Positions 17,407 to 27,785 are shown, counted from the stretch's first letter. The stretch is 64,000 bases of DNA from Bacteroidales bacterium UBA1309 (GCA_002307185.1 DBTT01000004.1:62001-126000), one strand, 5' to 3'. Notes: a model not told the origin generated them from the letters alone. Numbers and translations: made by a program.

Positions 17407-18513
17407 ATGATTTTGGAACATATTTCAGTACTTCATTTCAAGAACATCGAGCAGGCCGATCTGGACTTTTCCCCGAAAATCAATTATTTTCTCGGGAAAA
17501 ATGCCATGGGAAAGACCAATTTGCTGGATGCAATCTACTATTTGTCGTTCTGTAAAAGCCATTCAAATCCGATTGACACACAAAATATTGCGCACAAGCA
17601 AGAATTTGCGCTCCTGCAAGCAACCTATTTGTTTGAAGAACAAGGCTCCGAAAACTTTTTTTGCAGCATCCGCCACAAGCACAAAAAGCAGTTTAAGCGC
17701 GATAAGCGCGAATATGAGCGGCTTTCGGAACATATCGGAGTATTGCCCCTGGTGATCGTCTCTCCTGCCGACACGGAGCTTATTGTGGGGGGAAGCGAAC
17801 TTCGCCGAAAATTTGTGGACATCATCTTGTCGCAATTCGACAAAGAATATTTGCAATCGCTGATCCGCTACAACAAAGCGCTGATGCAGCGGAATGCACT
17901 TCTGAAGTCGGATTATCCCGTGGAAGAAAGTTTGTTTGAAATATGGGAAGAGCAATTGGCCCATGATGGAAAAGTGATACACTCGAAGCGGAACAAGTTT
18001 GTGGAAGATTTCACTCCAGTATTTCAGGAATACTACAACCGGATTGCATCTACGGACGAAAATATTGTGTTTGAATATGAATCACACCTCAATGATGGGG
18101 AATTGCTGGCACTGCTGAAAGAGAGGCGAAGCAGGGACCAAATCCTTGGCTATACATCCGTTGGCGTTCACAAGGACGATCTGGATATGCGTATCGGCGA
18201 ATATTCCATCAAGCGGGTGGGTTCGCAAGGACAAAACAAAACCTATGTGATTGCCCTCAAGCTTGCGCAATTCGACATGATGGCACGGATGGGTTACACC
18301 ACTCCAATTTTGTTGTTGGACGACATTTTCGACAAGCTTGATTCAGACCGGGTGGAGCAGATAATCCAGATTGTTTCAGAAGATAAATTTGGGCAGATTT
18401 TTATTACAGATACCAATCGAAAATACCTGGACGACATTATCAAGAAAGTGAATCAAAATTTCCATCTCTACCATGTGGAAAACGGGCAGGTGGAACAGCT
18501 CAATAATGAGTGA
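17407..18513 (+). CDS. recF: DNA replication and repair protein RecF
   Basis: A 368-residue SMC-like ABC ATPase that loads RecA at gapped DNA with RecOR. The N-terminus MILEHISVLHFKN, the Walker A GKNAMGKT (30-37), the signature-like SQGQNKTYVIALKLAQ and the Walker B ILLLDDIFDKLD are all present in order and at normal spacing. The Walker A has Ala-Met where most RecF proteins have Gly-X. It is followed by a DciA-like gene in a one-base-offset overlap region, the usual Bacteroidota pairing of recF with DUF721. Confidence 0.97.
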   Translation: MILEHISVLHFKNIEQADLDFSPKINYFLGKNAMGKTNLLDAIYYLSFCKSHSNPIDTQNIAHKQEFALLQATYLFEEQGSENFFCSIRHKHKKQFKRDKREYERLSEHIGVLPLVIVSPADTELIVGGSELRRKFVDIILSQFDKEYLQSLIRYNKALMQRNALLKSDYPVEESLFEIWEEQLAHDGKVIHSKRNKFVEDFTPVFQEYYNRIASTDENIVFEYESHLNDGELLALLKERRSRDQILGYTSVGVHKDDLDMRIGEYSIKRVGSQGQNKTYVIALKLAQFDMMARMGYTTPILLLDDIFDKLDSDRVEQIIQIVSEDKFGQIFITDTNRKYLDDIIKKVNQNFHLYHVENGQVEQLNNE

Positions 18514-18542
18514 CAAGAAGTGAACGAGAAATTAATAGTGGA

Positions 18543-18836
18543 ATGAGAAAAAAGAATACGGAATCGATCGGCGAAGTGATGCAACAGTTTTTTGCTGAGA
18601 ACGAAGTTTTCAAAAAGAAGCTGGGCGAAAACCGCATCCTAAACGGATGGGCGGAGCTTTTGGGTGCTTCCATCGCTTCTTACACGACCAACCTCTACAT
18701 CCGAAATTCGATACTTCATGTGCACGTGTCCTCGTCGGTGCTTCGTTCCGAATTGATTATCAACCGCTACAACCTTATCAAAAGATTAAACAAACATGCG
18801 GGAATGGAAGTGATTAAGGATATTGCGTTTAAGTGA
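18543..18836 (+). CDS. DUF721/DciA-like protein
   Basis: A protein of 97 residues from the ATG at 18543; a GTG at 18510 overlapping the recF stop would add 11 polar residues and is less likely. The domain (IGEVMQQFFAENEVFKKKLGENRILNGWAELLG...LHVHVSSSVLRSELIINRYNLIKRLN) is the DUF721 fold, KH-like, shared with DciA, the replicative helicase loader/operator used by bacteria without DnaC/DnaI. Its place just after recF fits a replication role. The function in this organism is inferred from family. It overlaps the convergent folK by 8 bases. Confidence 0.85.
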   Translation: MRKKNTESIGEVMQQFFAENEVFKKKLGENRILNGWAELLGASIASYTTNLYIRNSILHVHVSSSVLRSELIINRYNLIKRLNKHAGMEVIKDIAFK

Positions 18837-19296
18837 TTCTTAATGCTCTTGCCAATTCTCCCACACTTTTCTGCAACCGGGGATGCACCACATCGCGAGC
18901 AATTTCAGCCAAAGGTTTCAACACAAAATCTCTTTCGTGCATCAGCGGATGAGGGACGGTTAATCTTTCCGACTCGATCAGCAAGTCCTCAATCAGCAAA
19001 ATATCAATATCGATTGTCCGATCGCCATAAATACGGTTGGAAGATTTGGAAATTCTCCCTAATTCTTTTTCAATGGCTTCCGTTTTGTCAAGAATTGAAA
19101 GCGGCGAAAAAGTAGTCTCCACGCCACAAGCCGCATTCAGAAAACGGAATTCCGATTGAAAACCATCCGGCTCAGTATCATAAAAAGCGGAAAGGGAAAC
19201 AACTTTCCCAATCCGCTCATGTATCATTTTAACGGCCGCCTGCAACGTTTCTTCGCGGCAACCCATATTGGATCCTAAACCAAGGTAAACCCGCAT
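18829..19296 (-). CDS. folK: 2-amino-4-hydroxy-6-hydroxymethyldihydropteridine pyrophosphokinase
   Basis: A 155-residue HPPK, which transfers pyrophosphate from ATP to the pterin in folate synthesis. Diagnostic features are the N-terminal YLGLGSNMG, FLNAACGVETTFSP, and RIYGDRTIDIDILL with the Mg-binding Asp pair, followed by VPHPLMHERDFVLKPLAEIA. It is full length. It is directly downstream of queA on the same strand (9-base gap), so these form one transcription unit, and its last 8 bases overlap the convergent DUF721 gene. Confidence 0.97.
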   Translation of the reverse strand: MRVYLGLGSNMGCREETLQAAVKMIHERIGKVVSLSAFYDTEPDGFQSEFRFLNAACGVETTFSPLSILDKTEAIEKELGRISKSSNRIYGDRTIDIDILLIEDLLIESERLTVPHPLMHERDFVLKPLAEIARDVVHPRLQKSVGELARALRIT

Positions 19297-19305
19297 ATCA
19301 GCACA

Positions 19306-20355
19306 TCAGATAACCAGCAGGGCATCGCCGTAGGTGCCAAATCTGTAGCCCTCTTTCACCGCCAGAGTGTATGAATCCATAATCAGGTCATACCCGCCAA
19401 AAGCAGTGGTCATCATCAACAAAGGACTTTGAGGATGGTGGAAATTGGTTATCAACGAGTCAGCAACCGTGAAGTCATAAGGCGGAAAAATAAACTTATT
19501 TGTCCAAGTTTCAGCCGGTTTCAAATGCCCATTGGTACTCACGATGGTTTCCACCGCACGCATCACCGAGGTGCCCACCGCACACACTTTCCTTCCTTCG
19601 TCCTTAGCCCTATTCACACGGTTGGCGGCTTCATCCGTAACAATCATTTGTTCGGAATCCACTTTATGCTTTGTCAGGTCTTCCACGTCAATTTCGCGGT
19701 AGTTGCCCAATCCCGAATGCAGTGTGATAAAGGTGAAATCCACGCCTTTGATTTCCATCCGCTTCATTAGTTCACGGCTAAAGTGCAATCCGGCAGCCGG
19801 AGCTACCACCGCACCTTCGCTTTTGGCAAAAATGGTTTGGTATCGTTCCTTGTCGATAGCTTCTTCGCCACGGCCTAGATATTTTGGGATAGGAGTCTCA
19901 CCTAACGAATACAATGTGGGTTTGAATTCTTCAGAAGATCCATCGTAAAGAAAACGAAGCGTACGACCGCGCGAAGTGGTGTTGTCAATCACTTCTGCCA
20001 CCATCGAGTCGTTTTCCCCGAAATAAAGTTTATTTCCGATACGGATTTTGCGGGCTGGATCCACCAAAACATCCCAATAGTGGAGGGTGGAATTCAGCTC
20101 CCGAAGAAGGAAAACTTCAATTTTGGCACCTGTTTTTTCCTTGTTTCCATACAAGCGAGCAGGAAAAACCTTTGTGTCGTTCATGATAAAGACGTCTTTG
20201 TCATCAAAATAATCCAACACATCCCTAAACGTTCTGTGTTCTATTTCACCTGTTTTGCGATGTACAACCATCAGACGTGATTCATCTCTGTGTTTTGCCG
20301 GGTATTTGGCAATTAATTCATCCGGAAGGTCAAATCTGAACTGAGATAACTTCAT
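19306..20355 (-). CDS. queA: S-adenosylmethionine:tRNA ribosyltransferase-isomerase
   Basis: A 349-residue QueA, which converts 7-aminomethyl-7-deazaguanine in tRNA to epoxyqueuosine using the ribosyl part of SAM. Hallmarks are the start [65 protein letters not shown] and [13 protein letters not shown]...[30 protein letters not shown]. Length and motif order are normal. The gene lies between truB upstream and folK downstream, all on the minus strand, a frequent Bacteroidota arrangement. Confidence 0.98.
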   Translation of the reverse strand: MKLSQFRFDLPDELIAKYPAKHRDESRLMVVHRKTGEIEHRTFRDVLDYFDDKDVFIMNDTKVFPARLYGNKEKTGAKIEVFLLRELNSTLHYWDVLVDPARKIRIGNKLYFGENDSMVAEVIDNTTSRGRTLRFLYDGSSEEFKPTLYSLGETPIPKYLGRGEEAIDKERYQTIFAKSEGAVVAPAAGLHFSRELMKRMEIKGVDFTFITLHSGLGNYREIDVEDLTKHKVDSEQMIVTDEAANRVNRAKDEGRKVCAVGTSVMRAVETIVSTNGHLKPAETWTNKFIFPPYDFTVADSLITNFHHPQSPLLMMTTAFGGYDLIMDSYTLAVKEGYRFGTYGDALLVI

Positions 20356-20423
20356 ATATATAAGCTTGTTATAATTTTGTATTTACCAAGTAAAGGTTTG
20401 TGCTTTACTCAATGATTTGAATT

Positions 20424-21140
20424 TCAATTTATTTCTATGTTTCCTAAAACCGTTGTGTCAATCTTCTCGATTAAAGAATCAATGTCCTCGACTTTCATGC
20501 AATTTTCCGCACGAACCTCCCCTATCCTCGTCCGTCGCAAAGCAATTAAATGCCCTCCCGAATTCAGAGCTTGCCCTATGTCGCGCGCCAATGCCCGGAT
20601 ATAGGTGCCTTTGCTACAGACTACGCGGATGGTTATTTCCTGCGGATCAAACGATAAAAGTTCAATTTCATCAATCACCAACAGTTTCGATTGTAGCTCC
20701 ACTTCTTTTCCCTCACGGGCCAAGTCGTAAGCGCGTTTTCCGTTCACCTTACAAGCCGAAAAACTGGGTGGGACTTGCTCAATGGCTCCCACGAATTTTT
20801 TCAAGGTCTCTTCCACCAACTCCCTGGTTATATGAGATGTCTCGAAGGTATGGTCTATTTCTGTTTCCAAATCGAAGGATGGAGTGGTGGCTCCAAGCCT
20901 GATTGTAGCAACATACTCTTTGTCTTGATACTGGAACGACTCGATTAGTTTGGTCTTCTTGCCGGTACAAAGTATCATCACTCCGGTAGCCAAAGGATCA
21001 AGCGTGCCTGCATGTCCAACTTTCAGTTTTTTCACGTTCAATTTACGGGACAATCCGTTACGTATTCTTTTTACCAATGTAAACGATGTCCAATGCAAAG
21101 GTTTGTCAAAATATAAAATCTCTCCTGCGATAAAATCCAT
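20424..21140 (-). CDS. truB: tRNA pseudouridine(55) synthase
   Basis: A 238-residue TruB that makes pseudouridine 55 in the T loop of tRNAs. The catalytic Asp48 is in VGHAGTLDPLATGVM; the KPLHWTSF and CSKGTYIRALARDIG motifs are conserved. Its ATG overlaps the stop codon of uppP by one base, so translation is probably coupled. It lacks a long C-terminal PUA extension, as in other Bacteroidota enzymes. Confidence 0.97.
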   Translation of the reverse strand: MDFIAGEILYFDKPLHWTSFTLVKRIRNGLSRKLNVKKLKVGHAGTLDPLATGVMILCTGKKTKLIESFQYQDKEYVATIRLGATTPSFDLETEIDHTFETSHITRELVEETLKKFVGAIEQVPPSFSACKVNGKRAYDLAREGKEVELQSKLLVIDEIELLSFDPQEITIRVVCSKGTYIRALARDIGQALNSGGHLIALRRTRIGEVRAENCMKVEDIDSLIEKIDTTVLGNIEIN

Positions 21141-21958
21141 TATGCGATGTTTAGTTCATGCCCAAAGAACAGCAAAAGCAAGATAGCACCACCTACAACA
21201 ATGCGGTAGATACCGAATGCTTTGAAGCCGTATTTTGTAACAAACCCAATGAAGAACTTGATAGCAAGAATGGCAACGATGAAGGCAACAATGTTCCCGA
21301 TAATCAAGACAAACAGGTTTTCTTGCAACAGCGAAAAATCAAAATCGAAGTGCCCGCCATTTGGCACTTTCACCAAGTCGTACACCTTTTTTGCTGTTGC
21401 AGCAGCCATGGTTGGCACGGCAAGAAAAAACGAAAATTCGGCAGCATCCCTGCGAGTCAATCCTCGAGTCATGCCTCCTACTATTGTTGCCATTGAACGT
21501 GAAACTCCTGGAATCATCGCAATACACTGGAAGCAACCAACGATAAATGCGTTCTTCGAGCTTATTTCATTGCCTTCGGGCTCGGTTGGCCTGTTGAACC
21601 ATTTGTCCACGAAAAGCATGACAACGCCACCCACCACCAGCATGATGGCTACCACTTCGACGCTCTCCAAAAGCGTGTCAATTTTCTTGCTGAACAATCC
21701 ACCTAAAATCACGGCTGGTATAAAGCCTATCAGCAATTTCAAGTAGAATGTCCAGGATTGGAAAAATCGTTTCCAATAAAGGGCAATCACCGAAAGGATG
21801 GCACCGAACTGGATGATGACTGTAAAGGCTTTCACAAATTCCGATGGCGGAACGCCCAGGACAGATTCAGCGATAATCATGTGTCCAGTGGAAGAAACAG
21901 GCAAAAATTCCGTCAATCCTTCCACGATGGCGATAATAATGGCTTGAAATGTCGTCAT
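21140..21958 (-). CDS. uppP: Undecaprenyl-diphosphatase (BacA type)
   Basis: A 272-residue integral membrane phosphatase that recycles undecaprenyl pyrophosphate for peptidoglycan and O-antigen synthesis. Family motifs are [16 protein letters not shown] near the N-terminus and [13 protein letters not shown] in the middle, with about eight hydrophobic segments. It confers basal bacitracin tolerance in other bacteria. It is embedded in the ftsX-DUF3098-uppP-truB-queA-folK string of minus-strand genes, with start and stop codons touching those of both neighbours. Confidence 0.97.
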   Translation of the reverse strand: MTTFQAIIIAIVEGLTEFLPVSSTGHMIIAESVLGVPPSEFVKAFTVIIQFGAILSVIALYWKRFFQSWTFYLKLLIGFIPAVILGGLFSKKIDTLLESVEVVAIMLVVGGVVMLFVDKWFNRPTEPEGNEISSKNAFIVGCFQCIAMIPGVSRSMATIVGGMTRGLTRRDAAEFSFFLAVPTMAAATAKKVYDLVKVPNGGHFDFDFSLLQENLFVLIIGNIVAFIVAILAIKFFIGFVTKYGFKAFGIYRIVVGGAILLLLFFGHELNIA

Positions 21959-22209
21959 TATTTACTCTCCTCCTTTTTTTTGCTCCAGCTTTCGGGAGCC
22001 AAGATGCCACCAATCATAATCACAAAACCAATAAAGCAAGTGACCGGGGCAACTACAATTCGCCTTGTGCTAAAAATATCCGGTTCAAATCCCCCTTCAA
22101 TCGAGGATCCTTTACCTGCCATTAAGATAAAGCCCACAATGATAATGAATACTGCAATGCCGCAGATAATGAAGTTGAGCTTGCCAAAGGCAAAAATCTT
22201 TTTGTCCAT
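21958..22209 (-). CDS. DUF3098 small membrane protein
   Basis: An 83-residue protein with two membrane segments (about 12-32 and 50-70) joined by a short loop, containing [26 protein letters not shown], which matches the Bacteroidota-specific DUF3098 family. Its stop overlaps the start of uppP, and it follows ftsX by 22 bases. Position suggests a link with the divisome or envelope lipid cycle, but the function is unknown. Confidence 0.85.
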   Translation of the reverse strand: MDKKIFAFGKLNFIICGIAVFIIIVGFILMAGKGSSIEGGFEPDIFSTRRIVVAPVTCFIGFVIMIGGILAPESWSKKKEESK

Positions 22210-22231
22210 ATTCTCAATTGATTTTTAAATT

Positions 22232-23113
22232 TTATACGTAGTAAAATCTGTCTGTCTTCATTCTTAGGTAACGATTGACGGCAAATACTGTTGCCACCAA
22301 TGTCAATAAAATGCCCAAAACCAGTACTGATCCAAAAACGATGAACAAATTGTTGATATCAATAATCGTGAGCAAGTCCGGATATTCCTGTTGGAAATAA
22401 TACACCAAGCCCAAGATGCCCAGATTGGCCAAGATGGCCGCTAAAATTCCTGAAACAATCATCCCCGTTACAAACGGTTTGCGAATGAAGCTGTTCGTGG
22501 CTCCCACCAACCGCATTGTATTGATCAGGAATCGGCGCGAATAGATATTCAATCGAATGGTGTTTTGGATCAATGCAAACGAAATCACCATCAACACGAT
22601 GGCCAGCACCAATAGGCCGGCACTAATCCGTGAAAGATTCGTGTTCACCATACGTAGGTCGTCGGCACTATACATGACGTTTTTCACCAAATTCAGTCCC
22701 TTCAGATCTTTTTCAACAATTTTTATGCTGTCGGGGTTTGCATAATCCGGCTTGAGGTTTATATCAAAGCAATCTGATGCAGGATTGTAGCCCAATACTT
22801 CCTCGGGATCACGCCCCAAATCTTCGATCAGTTGCTTTTTAATCTCTTCTTTGCTTACAAAATGAACCGATCTGACATATTTCTTTTTCTGAATGCTAGT
22901 TTGCAGTCCATCAATGCTTGGTTTATCCATATCACCGGATATGACAACCGATATTGTCAAATTCTCTTTAACAAATGCTGAAATCCCTCGGCCTGTGAAA
23001 GCAGTGAGGATTGTCAACCCAAGCAAGAACAACACCAAAGCTATGCTGATGGTGGTGGTCACTTTGGCATTGAAAATAGTTGTCGATTTTATTTGCCGGC
23101 GTTTATTCGACAT
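22232..23113 (-). CDS. ftsX: Cell-division protein FtsX
   Basis: The ATG at 23113 is preceded by AAAGGAA, and the 28 residues upstream of it in the longer frame do not look coding. The 293-residue protein has a short cytoplasmic N-terminus, a first membrane segment (about 17-39), a periplasmic FtsX extracellular domain (about 45-145; KENLTISVVISGDMDKPSIDGL, KKYVRSVHFVSKEE) and three more membrane segments forming the FtsX/MacB-like permease domain. With FtsE it makes the ABC-type complex that controls cell-wall hydrolases at the septum. No ftsE lies next to it here. Confidence 0.93.
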   Translation of the reverse strand: MSNKRRQIKSTTIFNAKVTTTISIALVLFLLGLTILTAFTGRGISAFVKENLTISVVISGDMDKPSIDGLQTSIQKKKYVRSVHFVSKEEIKKQLIEDLGRDPEEVLGYNPASDCFDINLKPDYANPDSIKIVEKDLKGLNLVKNVMYSADDLRMVNTNLSRISAGLLVLAIVLMVISFALIQNTIRLNIYSRRFLINTMRLVGATNSFIRKPFVTGMIVSGILAAILANLGILGLVYYFQQEYPDLLTIIDINNLFIVFGSVLVLGILLTLVATVFAVNRYLRMKTDRFYYV

Positions 23114-23255
23114 GATTCCTTTATTATTGTAGATCTGAATGACGGGCATATACCTCTTTGCCCGAAACCGGGTACAGATACCCCAAATTTGGTGCAAAGA
23201 AACAAAATAAATAGCGTCTTATGGGCCATTTTCATTTCTTTAACGAAATGCTTTG

Positions 23256-24206
23256 CTATTTTCTCAGTTTTACAGAGTCAATGATATGCTCGGCTCCTTT
23301 GTGTAGTATCAAATTGGCTCTGTCGCGTGTCGGAAAGATGTTTTGGCGAAGATTTTGTAGGTTTATCTCCCTCCAAACAGTTTTTGCCGTTTGGATTGCT
23401 TCTTCAATCGTCAGGCGCGAATAATTCACGAAATAGGAATCCGGGCTGGAGAAAGCGCTCTCCCTTAATTTCAAGAAACGGGAGATATACCATTCTTCCA
23501 ATAGCTCTTCTTCGGCATCCACATAGATCGAAAAATCAACGAAATCGGATACGAAAGCATGGAATTTGGCCGAATGGGGATAGTCGGAACTACTTTGAAG
23601 GACGTTTAAGCCCTCCAAAATCAAAATATCGGGTTGATCTATTTCGTAGTATTGGTCGGGAATCACATCGTAAATGAGGTGCGAATATTTAGGGGCTTGT
23701 AAATGGCGTTTTCCTGATTTGATGTCCATTACAAACTGGAGTAGTTTCCGGGTATCATATGACTGGGGAAATCCCTTCTTCAGCATCAATCCCTTCTCTT
23801 CCAACACTGAATTTGGGTGCAAAAAGCCGTCTGTTGTCACCAAGGCCACTTTCAAGCTTTCTTTCCAATGGCTAAGCAATGCCTGAAGCACGCGCGAACT
23901 GGTGCTTTTCCCCACAGACACACTTCCTGCAATGCTGATGATAAATGGAATATGCTGCTCCTCTTGCTTGAGAAACTTCATCAACACCGATTGGCGGTTG
24001 TGGCGTGCGTTGAGATAATAGTTGAGAAGACGTGAAAGTGGAAGATATATGTCTCTTACTTCATCGATCGACAATTCGTCGTTGATGCCTCGAAGTTTTT
24101 CAACCTCTTCCTGAGTTAGTGTCATCGGTTCTGAATCTCGAAGGGAGGCCCACTGTTCTCTATTGAACTGCAAATAAGGACTTTCGGAAGAAGTGATCGT
24201 TTCCAC
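23256..24206 (-). CDS. coaA: Pantothenate kinase, type I
   Basis: Type I pantothenate kinase, the first step of coenzyme A synthesis. [15 protein letters not shown], the P-loop [32 protein letters not shown] and ILEGLNVLQ are diagnostic. I chose the GTG at 24206, giving 316 residues, the length of the E. coli enzyme. The longer frame opens with a TTG at 24269 that lies inside an exact -7 promoter box (24267-24274), so it would not be in the mRNA. The GTG choice is reasoned, not proven. Confidence 0.93.
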   Translation of the reverse strand: METITSSESPYLQFNREQWASLRDSEPMTLTQEEVEKLRGINDELSIDEVRDIYLPLSRLLNYYLNARHNRQSVLMKFLKQEEQHIPFIISIAGSVSVGKSTSSRVLQALLSHWKESLKVALVTTDGFLHPNSVLEEKGLMLKKGFPQSYDTRKLLQFVMDIKSGKRHLQAPKYSHLIYDVIPDQYYEIDQPDILILEGLNVLQSSSDYPHSAKFHAFVSDFVDFSIYVDAEEELLEEWYISRFLKLRESAFSSPDSYFVNYSRLTIEEAIQTAKTVWREINLQNLRQNIFPTRDRANLILHKGAEHIIDSVKLRK

Positions 24207-24266
24207 AGGATATTTTGCTTTACCTATAAATATACTAACAACAAGAGAATATACTTCTATCGGGTG

Positions 24267-24274
24267 CAAAAGTA
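24267..24274 (-). promoter_or_regulatory. -7 box upstream of coaA
   Basis: On the minus strand this reads TACTTTTG, an exact TAnnTTTG. No well-placed TTG was found at -33. Its position argues against the upstream TTG start of coaA. Confidence 0.4.
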
Positions 24275-24421
24275 AAATAAAAACAAGAAGTTACATAGAT
24301 TTTTGGCTTATCTTTCAATTTTTCAAAATAACAGAACAAATCGGGTGATATGTATGTTTAAAAAAGCGTTATTTGATATGTAAATCAACTTACCCTTCCT
24401 ATTTATATGGCAAATTATCTG

Positions 24422-24429
24422 TATCTTTG
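24422..24429 (+). promoter_or_regulatory. -7 box upstream of sufB
   Basis: TATCTTTG, an exact TAnnTTTG, lies 57 bases before the ATG at 24487. No TTG at the right distance was seen. Confidence 0.4.
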
Positions 24430-24486
24430 CGATAATTAGGATTGTTTGTAAGGCATTTGTCTTTAATTAAAACTTTTATACTCAAA

Positions 24487-25944
24487 ATGCAAGAAGATTC
24501 AACCAAAATAATAGAAGACATTACCTCCGGTGAATATAAATATGGTTTTGTGACGGATATTGAAACCGAGATTATTCCTATCGGCCTCAACGAGGATGTT
24601 GTCCGTTTGATTTCCGAGAAAAAAAATGAACCCGGATGGATGCTCGAATTTAGGCTCAAGGCCTATAGGCATTGGTTAACGTTGGGCACTCCCAGTTGGG
24701 CGCAACTCAAATTCCCCCATATAGACTACCAGTCAATCAGCTACTATGCTGCGCCGAAACAGAAAGACGGGCCTAAAAGCTTGGACGAAGTGGATCCGGA
24801 ATTATTGAAGACTTTCGAGAAACTTGGCATTCCATTGCACGAACGGGAAATGCTTGCCGGTGTAACAACCATGGCTGTGGATGCCGTGGTGGACAGTGTG
24901 TCGGTGAAAACGACCTTCAAAAAAACATTGGGCGAAAAAGGAATTATTTTTTGCTCGTTCAGCGAAGCCGTTCAAGAACATCCCGATTTGGTGAAAAAGT
25001 ACCTTGGTTCGGTTGTGCCTTACCGCGACAACTATTTTGCGGCCTTGAATTCAGCGGTATTCAGCGATGGCTCATTTGTATATATCCCCAAGGGCGTTCG
25101 TTGCCCAATGGAACTGTCCACTTATTTCCGCATCAATGCGGCCAATACGGGACAATTTGAACGCACGCTGATCGTTGCCGACGACAATTCCTACGTAAGT
25201 TACCTTGAAGGGTGTACCGCCCCGATGCGCGACGAAAACCAGCTTCATGCGGCTATCGTGGAAATCATTGCCCTGGAAAATGCCGAAGTCAAATACTCCA
25301 CAGTCCAAAATTGGTTTCCTGGAGACAAAGAAGGAAAAGGGGGCGTGTATAACTTTGTAACCAAGCGTGGAATCTGCAAAGGAAACGGTTCTAAAATATC
25401 CTGGACCCAGGTGGAAACCGGTTCGGCCATTACCTGGAAATATCCTTCTTGCATTCTTGCCGGAGACAATTCTGTGGGCGAGTTTTATTCTGTTGCGGTG
25501 ACCAACAACTACCAGCAAGCAGATACGGGAACCAAGATGATACACATTGGGAAAAACACCCGCAGCCGGATTGTCTCGAAAGGAATTTCGGCAGGAAAAA
25601 GCCAGAACAGCTACCGTGGGTTAGTGAAAATCTCTCCCGGAGCAGTAAATGCCCGCAATCACTCACAATGCGACAGCCTCTTGGTGGGTGACAAATGTGG
25701 AGCGCATACTTTCCCCTATTCCGATATTCGCAACCAAACAGGAATTGTGGAACACGAAGCAACCACTTCGAAAATCAGTGAAGATCAGGTTTTTTATTGC
25801 AACCAACGTGGCATCTCAACGGAAGACGCAGTGGCACTCATTGTAGGTGGTTATGCAAAAGAGGTGATGCAAAATTTGCCGATGGAATTTGCCGTAGAAG
25901 CACAAAAGTTGCTCCAAATCAGTCTCGAGGGAAGTGTAGGCTAA
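24487..25944 (+). CDS. sufB: Fe-S cluster assembly scaffold protein SufB
   Basis: The ATG at 24487 ([20 protein letters not shown]) fits the family start; the longer frame adds 15 unlikely residues. The 485-residue protein is a full-length SufB, the scaffold on which SufBCD builds Fe-S clusters. Typical segments are [60 protein letters not shown] and the C-terminal [38 protein letters not shown] with the conserved Cys/Glu/His residues of the active region. The expected partners sufC and sufD do not follow; a terminator comes 24 bases after the stop. Confidence 0.97.
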   Translation: MQEDSTKIIEDITSGEYKYGFVTDIETEIIPIGLNEDVVRLISEKKNEPGWMLEFRLKAYRHWLTLGTPSWAQLKFPHIDYQSISYYAAPKQKDGPKSLDEVDPELLKTFEKLGIPLHEREMLAGVTTMAVDAVVDSVSVKTTFKKTLGEKGIIFCSFSEAVQEHPDLVKKYLGSVVPYRDNYFAALNSAVFSDGSFVYIPKGVRCPMELSTYFRINAANTGQFERTLIVADDNSYVSYLEGCTAPMRDENQLHAAIVEIIALENAEVKYSTVQNWFPGDKEGKGGVYNFVTKRGICKGNGSKISWTQVETGSAITWKYPSCILAGDNSVGEFYSVAVTNNYQQADTGTKMIHIGKNTRSRIVSKGISAGKSQNSYRGLVKISPGAVNARNHSQCDSLLVGDKCGAHTFPYSDIRNQTGIVEHEATTSKISEDQVFYCNQRGISTEDAVALIVGGYAKEVMQNLPMEFAVEAQKLLQISLEGSVG

Positions 25945-25968
25945 TTCTTTTTGAAGTAATAGATCATT

Positions 25969-26006
25969 GACCGAACTTAAGAAATTTTGTTCGGTCTAAT
26001 TTTTTA
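25969..26006 (+). terminator. Rho-independent terminator after sufB
   Basis: gaccgaac (25969-25976) pairs with gttcggtc (25989-25996), 12-base loop, followed by taatttttta. Confidence 0.85.
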
Positions 26007-26430
26007 TAGATATTCAGTCTCTATTTGCTTGATTCTAAAATTCAATCGTTTTTTGGGAATTGTATATTTCTTTTCCTAATTGCTAATTAAATTTCTACTG
26101 AACAGTATTTTTTTGTCAATATTTCTTAGCAAGCTTTCCTTTGTATTTCGAAATCTAACAGGATATGATAGCGAGGAAAATGAAGGCTGTAAATTTTGCC
26201 TTCGAATATTTGCAATTATATTCACCTTCACCTATTGCCAATGAAAAAAACATCACCCTTGTCTTTTCTGAAAAAACCAAGAAATTAGGAAATAGCAAAA
26301 TGTTTATGGAACGCGAACTCATCAAATTAATTTGTACGGATGTCCTAGTTTCGATTAGTCGGGTTGTGTTCAGGTTTATTTACGAATAGTGAAAAACGGG
26401 ACAAAAGAAAAAACATGACTTATAAAGTCT

Positions 26431-26438
26431 TACCTTTG
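26431..26438 (+). promoter_or_regulatory. -7 box just upstream of the RNA helicase gene
   Basis: TACCTTTG matches TAnnTTTG exactly but ends only 4 bases before the ATG at 26443. If it is used, the mRNA would be leaderless or start inside the annotated codon run. Confidence 0.35.
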
Positions 26439-26442
26439 CGCA

Positions 26443-27783
26443 ATGAATAAAGAAGACCAATATGCAACGATATTATCCAATTTAGGCATCGAAAGCCTGA
26501 ATGAGATGCAAATTGCCGCTCAGGATACGATCATAAACAAGCAAAACACGATATTGCTATCTCCTACCGGTTCGGGAAAAACCCTTGCCTTTTTGTTTCC
26601 TATCAAGGAATTACTCAATGAGAACATAAAAAAAGTGCAGTGCATGGTGATCGCTCCATCTCGTGAGCTGGCTCTCCAAATAGAGCAAGTGTGGAAAAAA
26701 ATGGGAACGAAATTCAAAGTGAATGTTTGCTATGGTGGACATTCCATTGATACCGAAATTAAGAATCTGAGCAATCCACCCGCCTTACTTATTGGTACTC
26801 CGGGACGGTTGACAGATCACCTGGATCGGAAATCGTTTGATCCTACAGACATAAGGATATTAGTGTTGGATGAGTTCGATAAATCTTTGCAATTAGGTTT
26901 TCAGGACGAAATGAATCGGATTATCACCCGCTTATCCAATTTGCAAAAAAGAGTTTTGCTTTCGGCAACCTCCGATGTGGAAATTCCCGATTTCATACAA
27001 ATGAAATCCCCCACGATTCTTGACCACACACAGAAAGAAAAAAACGACAGTCTTTTCATCAAGCAAGTGGTTTCGCCCGAAAAGGACAAAATAGAGTCGC
27101 TATTTCAGCTTATATGTTCGTTCGATTCAGAGCCGGCACTCATCTTCTGCAATCATCGGGAAGTGGCCGAACGGATCAGTGATTTATTGAACGCAAAAGG
27201 AATACATTCCGGATACTACCACGGGGGCATGGATCAGGACGACAGGGAAAGGATTCTGATACAATTCCGAAACGGAAGTCTAAATTATCTGATCACTACC
27301 GACTTGGCGGCAAGGGGATTGGATATCCCGGAGATGAAGCACGTAGTCCATTACCATCTTCCAGCAAAAGAAAGCGAATTTGTCCATCGTAACGGGCGTA
27401 CAGCCCGTATGCACGCTTCGGGTACTGCATACATTGTTTCGTTTAAGGAAGATAAGTTGCCAGATTATATACCTGCCCATATAGATACTCTTCGAGTTAA
27501 AGCAGGTGGTTCGCTTCCTCAACGCCCCGAATACCAGACAGTGTATGTGAGCGGGGGTAAAAAAAACAAATTGAACAAAAGCGATATTGTCGGCTTTTTT
27601 CTACAAAAGGGTAAATTGGATAAATCTGATTTAGGGCTGATAGAGGTGAAAGACTTTATTTCCTTTGTTGCGGTTCGTTCTTCTAGGGTCAAAGATCTTT
27701 TGGCAAGTATAAAGGAGGAGAAAATGAAAGGCAAAAAGTACAAGATAGAAGTGGCAAGGAATGTGATTAAGAAGGTAGATTGA
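26443..27783 (+). CDS. DEAD-box RNA helicase with DbpA RNA-binding domain
   Basis: A 446-residue ATP-dependent RNA helicase. Motif I is PTGSGKT (41-47), motif Ia APSRELAL, Ib GTPGRL, motif II DEFD (143-146, a variant of DEAD), motif III SAT (174-176), then ITTDLAARGLDIP and VHRNGRTAR in the second RecA domain. The C-terminal ~75 residues (YVSGGKKNKLNKSDIVGFFL to the end) match the DbpA RNA-binding domain, which in E. coli DbpA targets hairpin 92 of 23S rRNA. A role in 50S ribosome assembly is therefore likely. It is a single-gene unit. Confidence 0.92.
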   Translation: MNKEDQYATILSNLGIESLNEMQIAAQDTIINKQNTILLSPTGSGKTLAFLFPIKELLNENIKKVQCMVIAPSRELALQIEQVWKKMGTKFKVNVCYGGHSIDTEIKNLSNPPALLIGTPGRLTDHLDRKSFDPTDIRILVLDEFDKSLQLGFQDEMNRIITRLSNLQKRVLLSATSDVEIPDFIQMKSPTILDHTQKEKNDSLFIKQVVSPEKDKIESLFQLICSFDSEPALIFCNHREVAERISDLLNAKGIHSGYYHGGMDQDDRERILIQFRNGSLNYLITTDLAARGLDIPEMKHVVHYHLPAKESEFVHRNGRTARMHASGTAYIVSFKEDKLPDYIPAHIDTLRVKAGGSLPQRPEYQTVYVSGGKKNKLNKSDIVGFFLQKGKLDKSDLGLIEVKDFISFVAVRSSRVKDLLASIKEEKMKGKKYKIEVARNVIKKVD

Positions 27784-27785
27784 TT

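Larger units (their letters stand above)
25945..26442. other. Intergenic region after sufB, no gene believed
   Basis: A 498-base AT-rich gap. It holds the sufB terminator and a 74-codon ORF (26165-26389, plus) with no recognisable domain, no promoter and ordinary AT-driven composition, which I do not annotate as a gene. Nothing in it resembles sufC or sufD. Confidence 0.5.

Noticed and set aside
26165..26389. 74-codon plus-strand ORF after sufB
   Set aside because: No domain, no promoter or ribosome-binding signal, composition as expected for AT-rich non-coding DNA.
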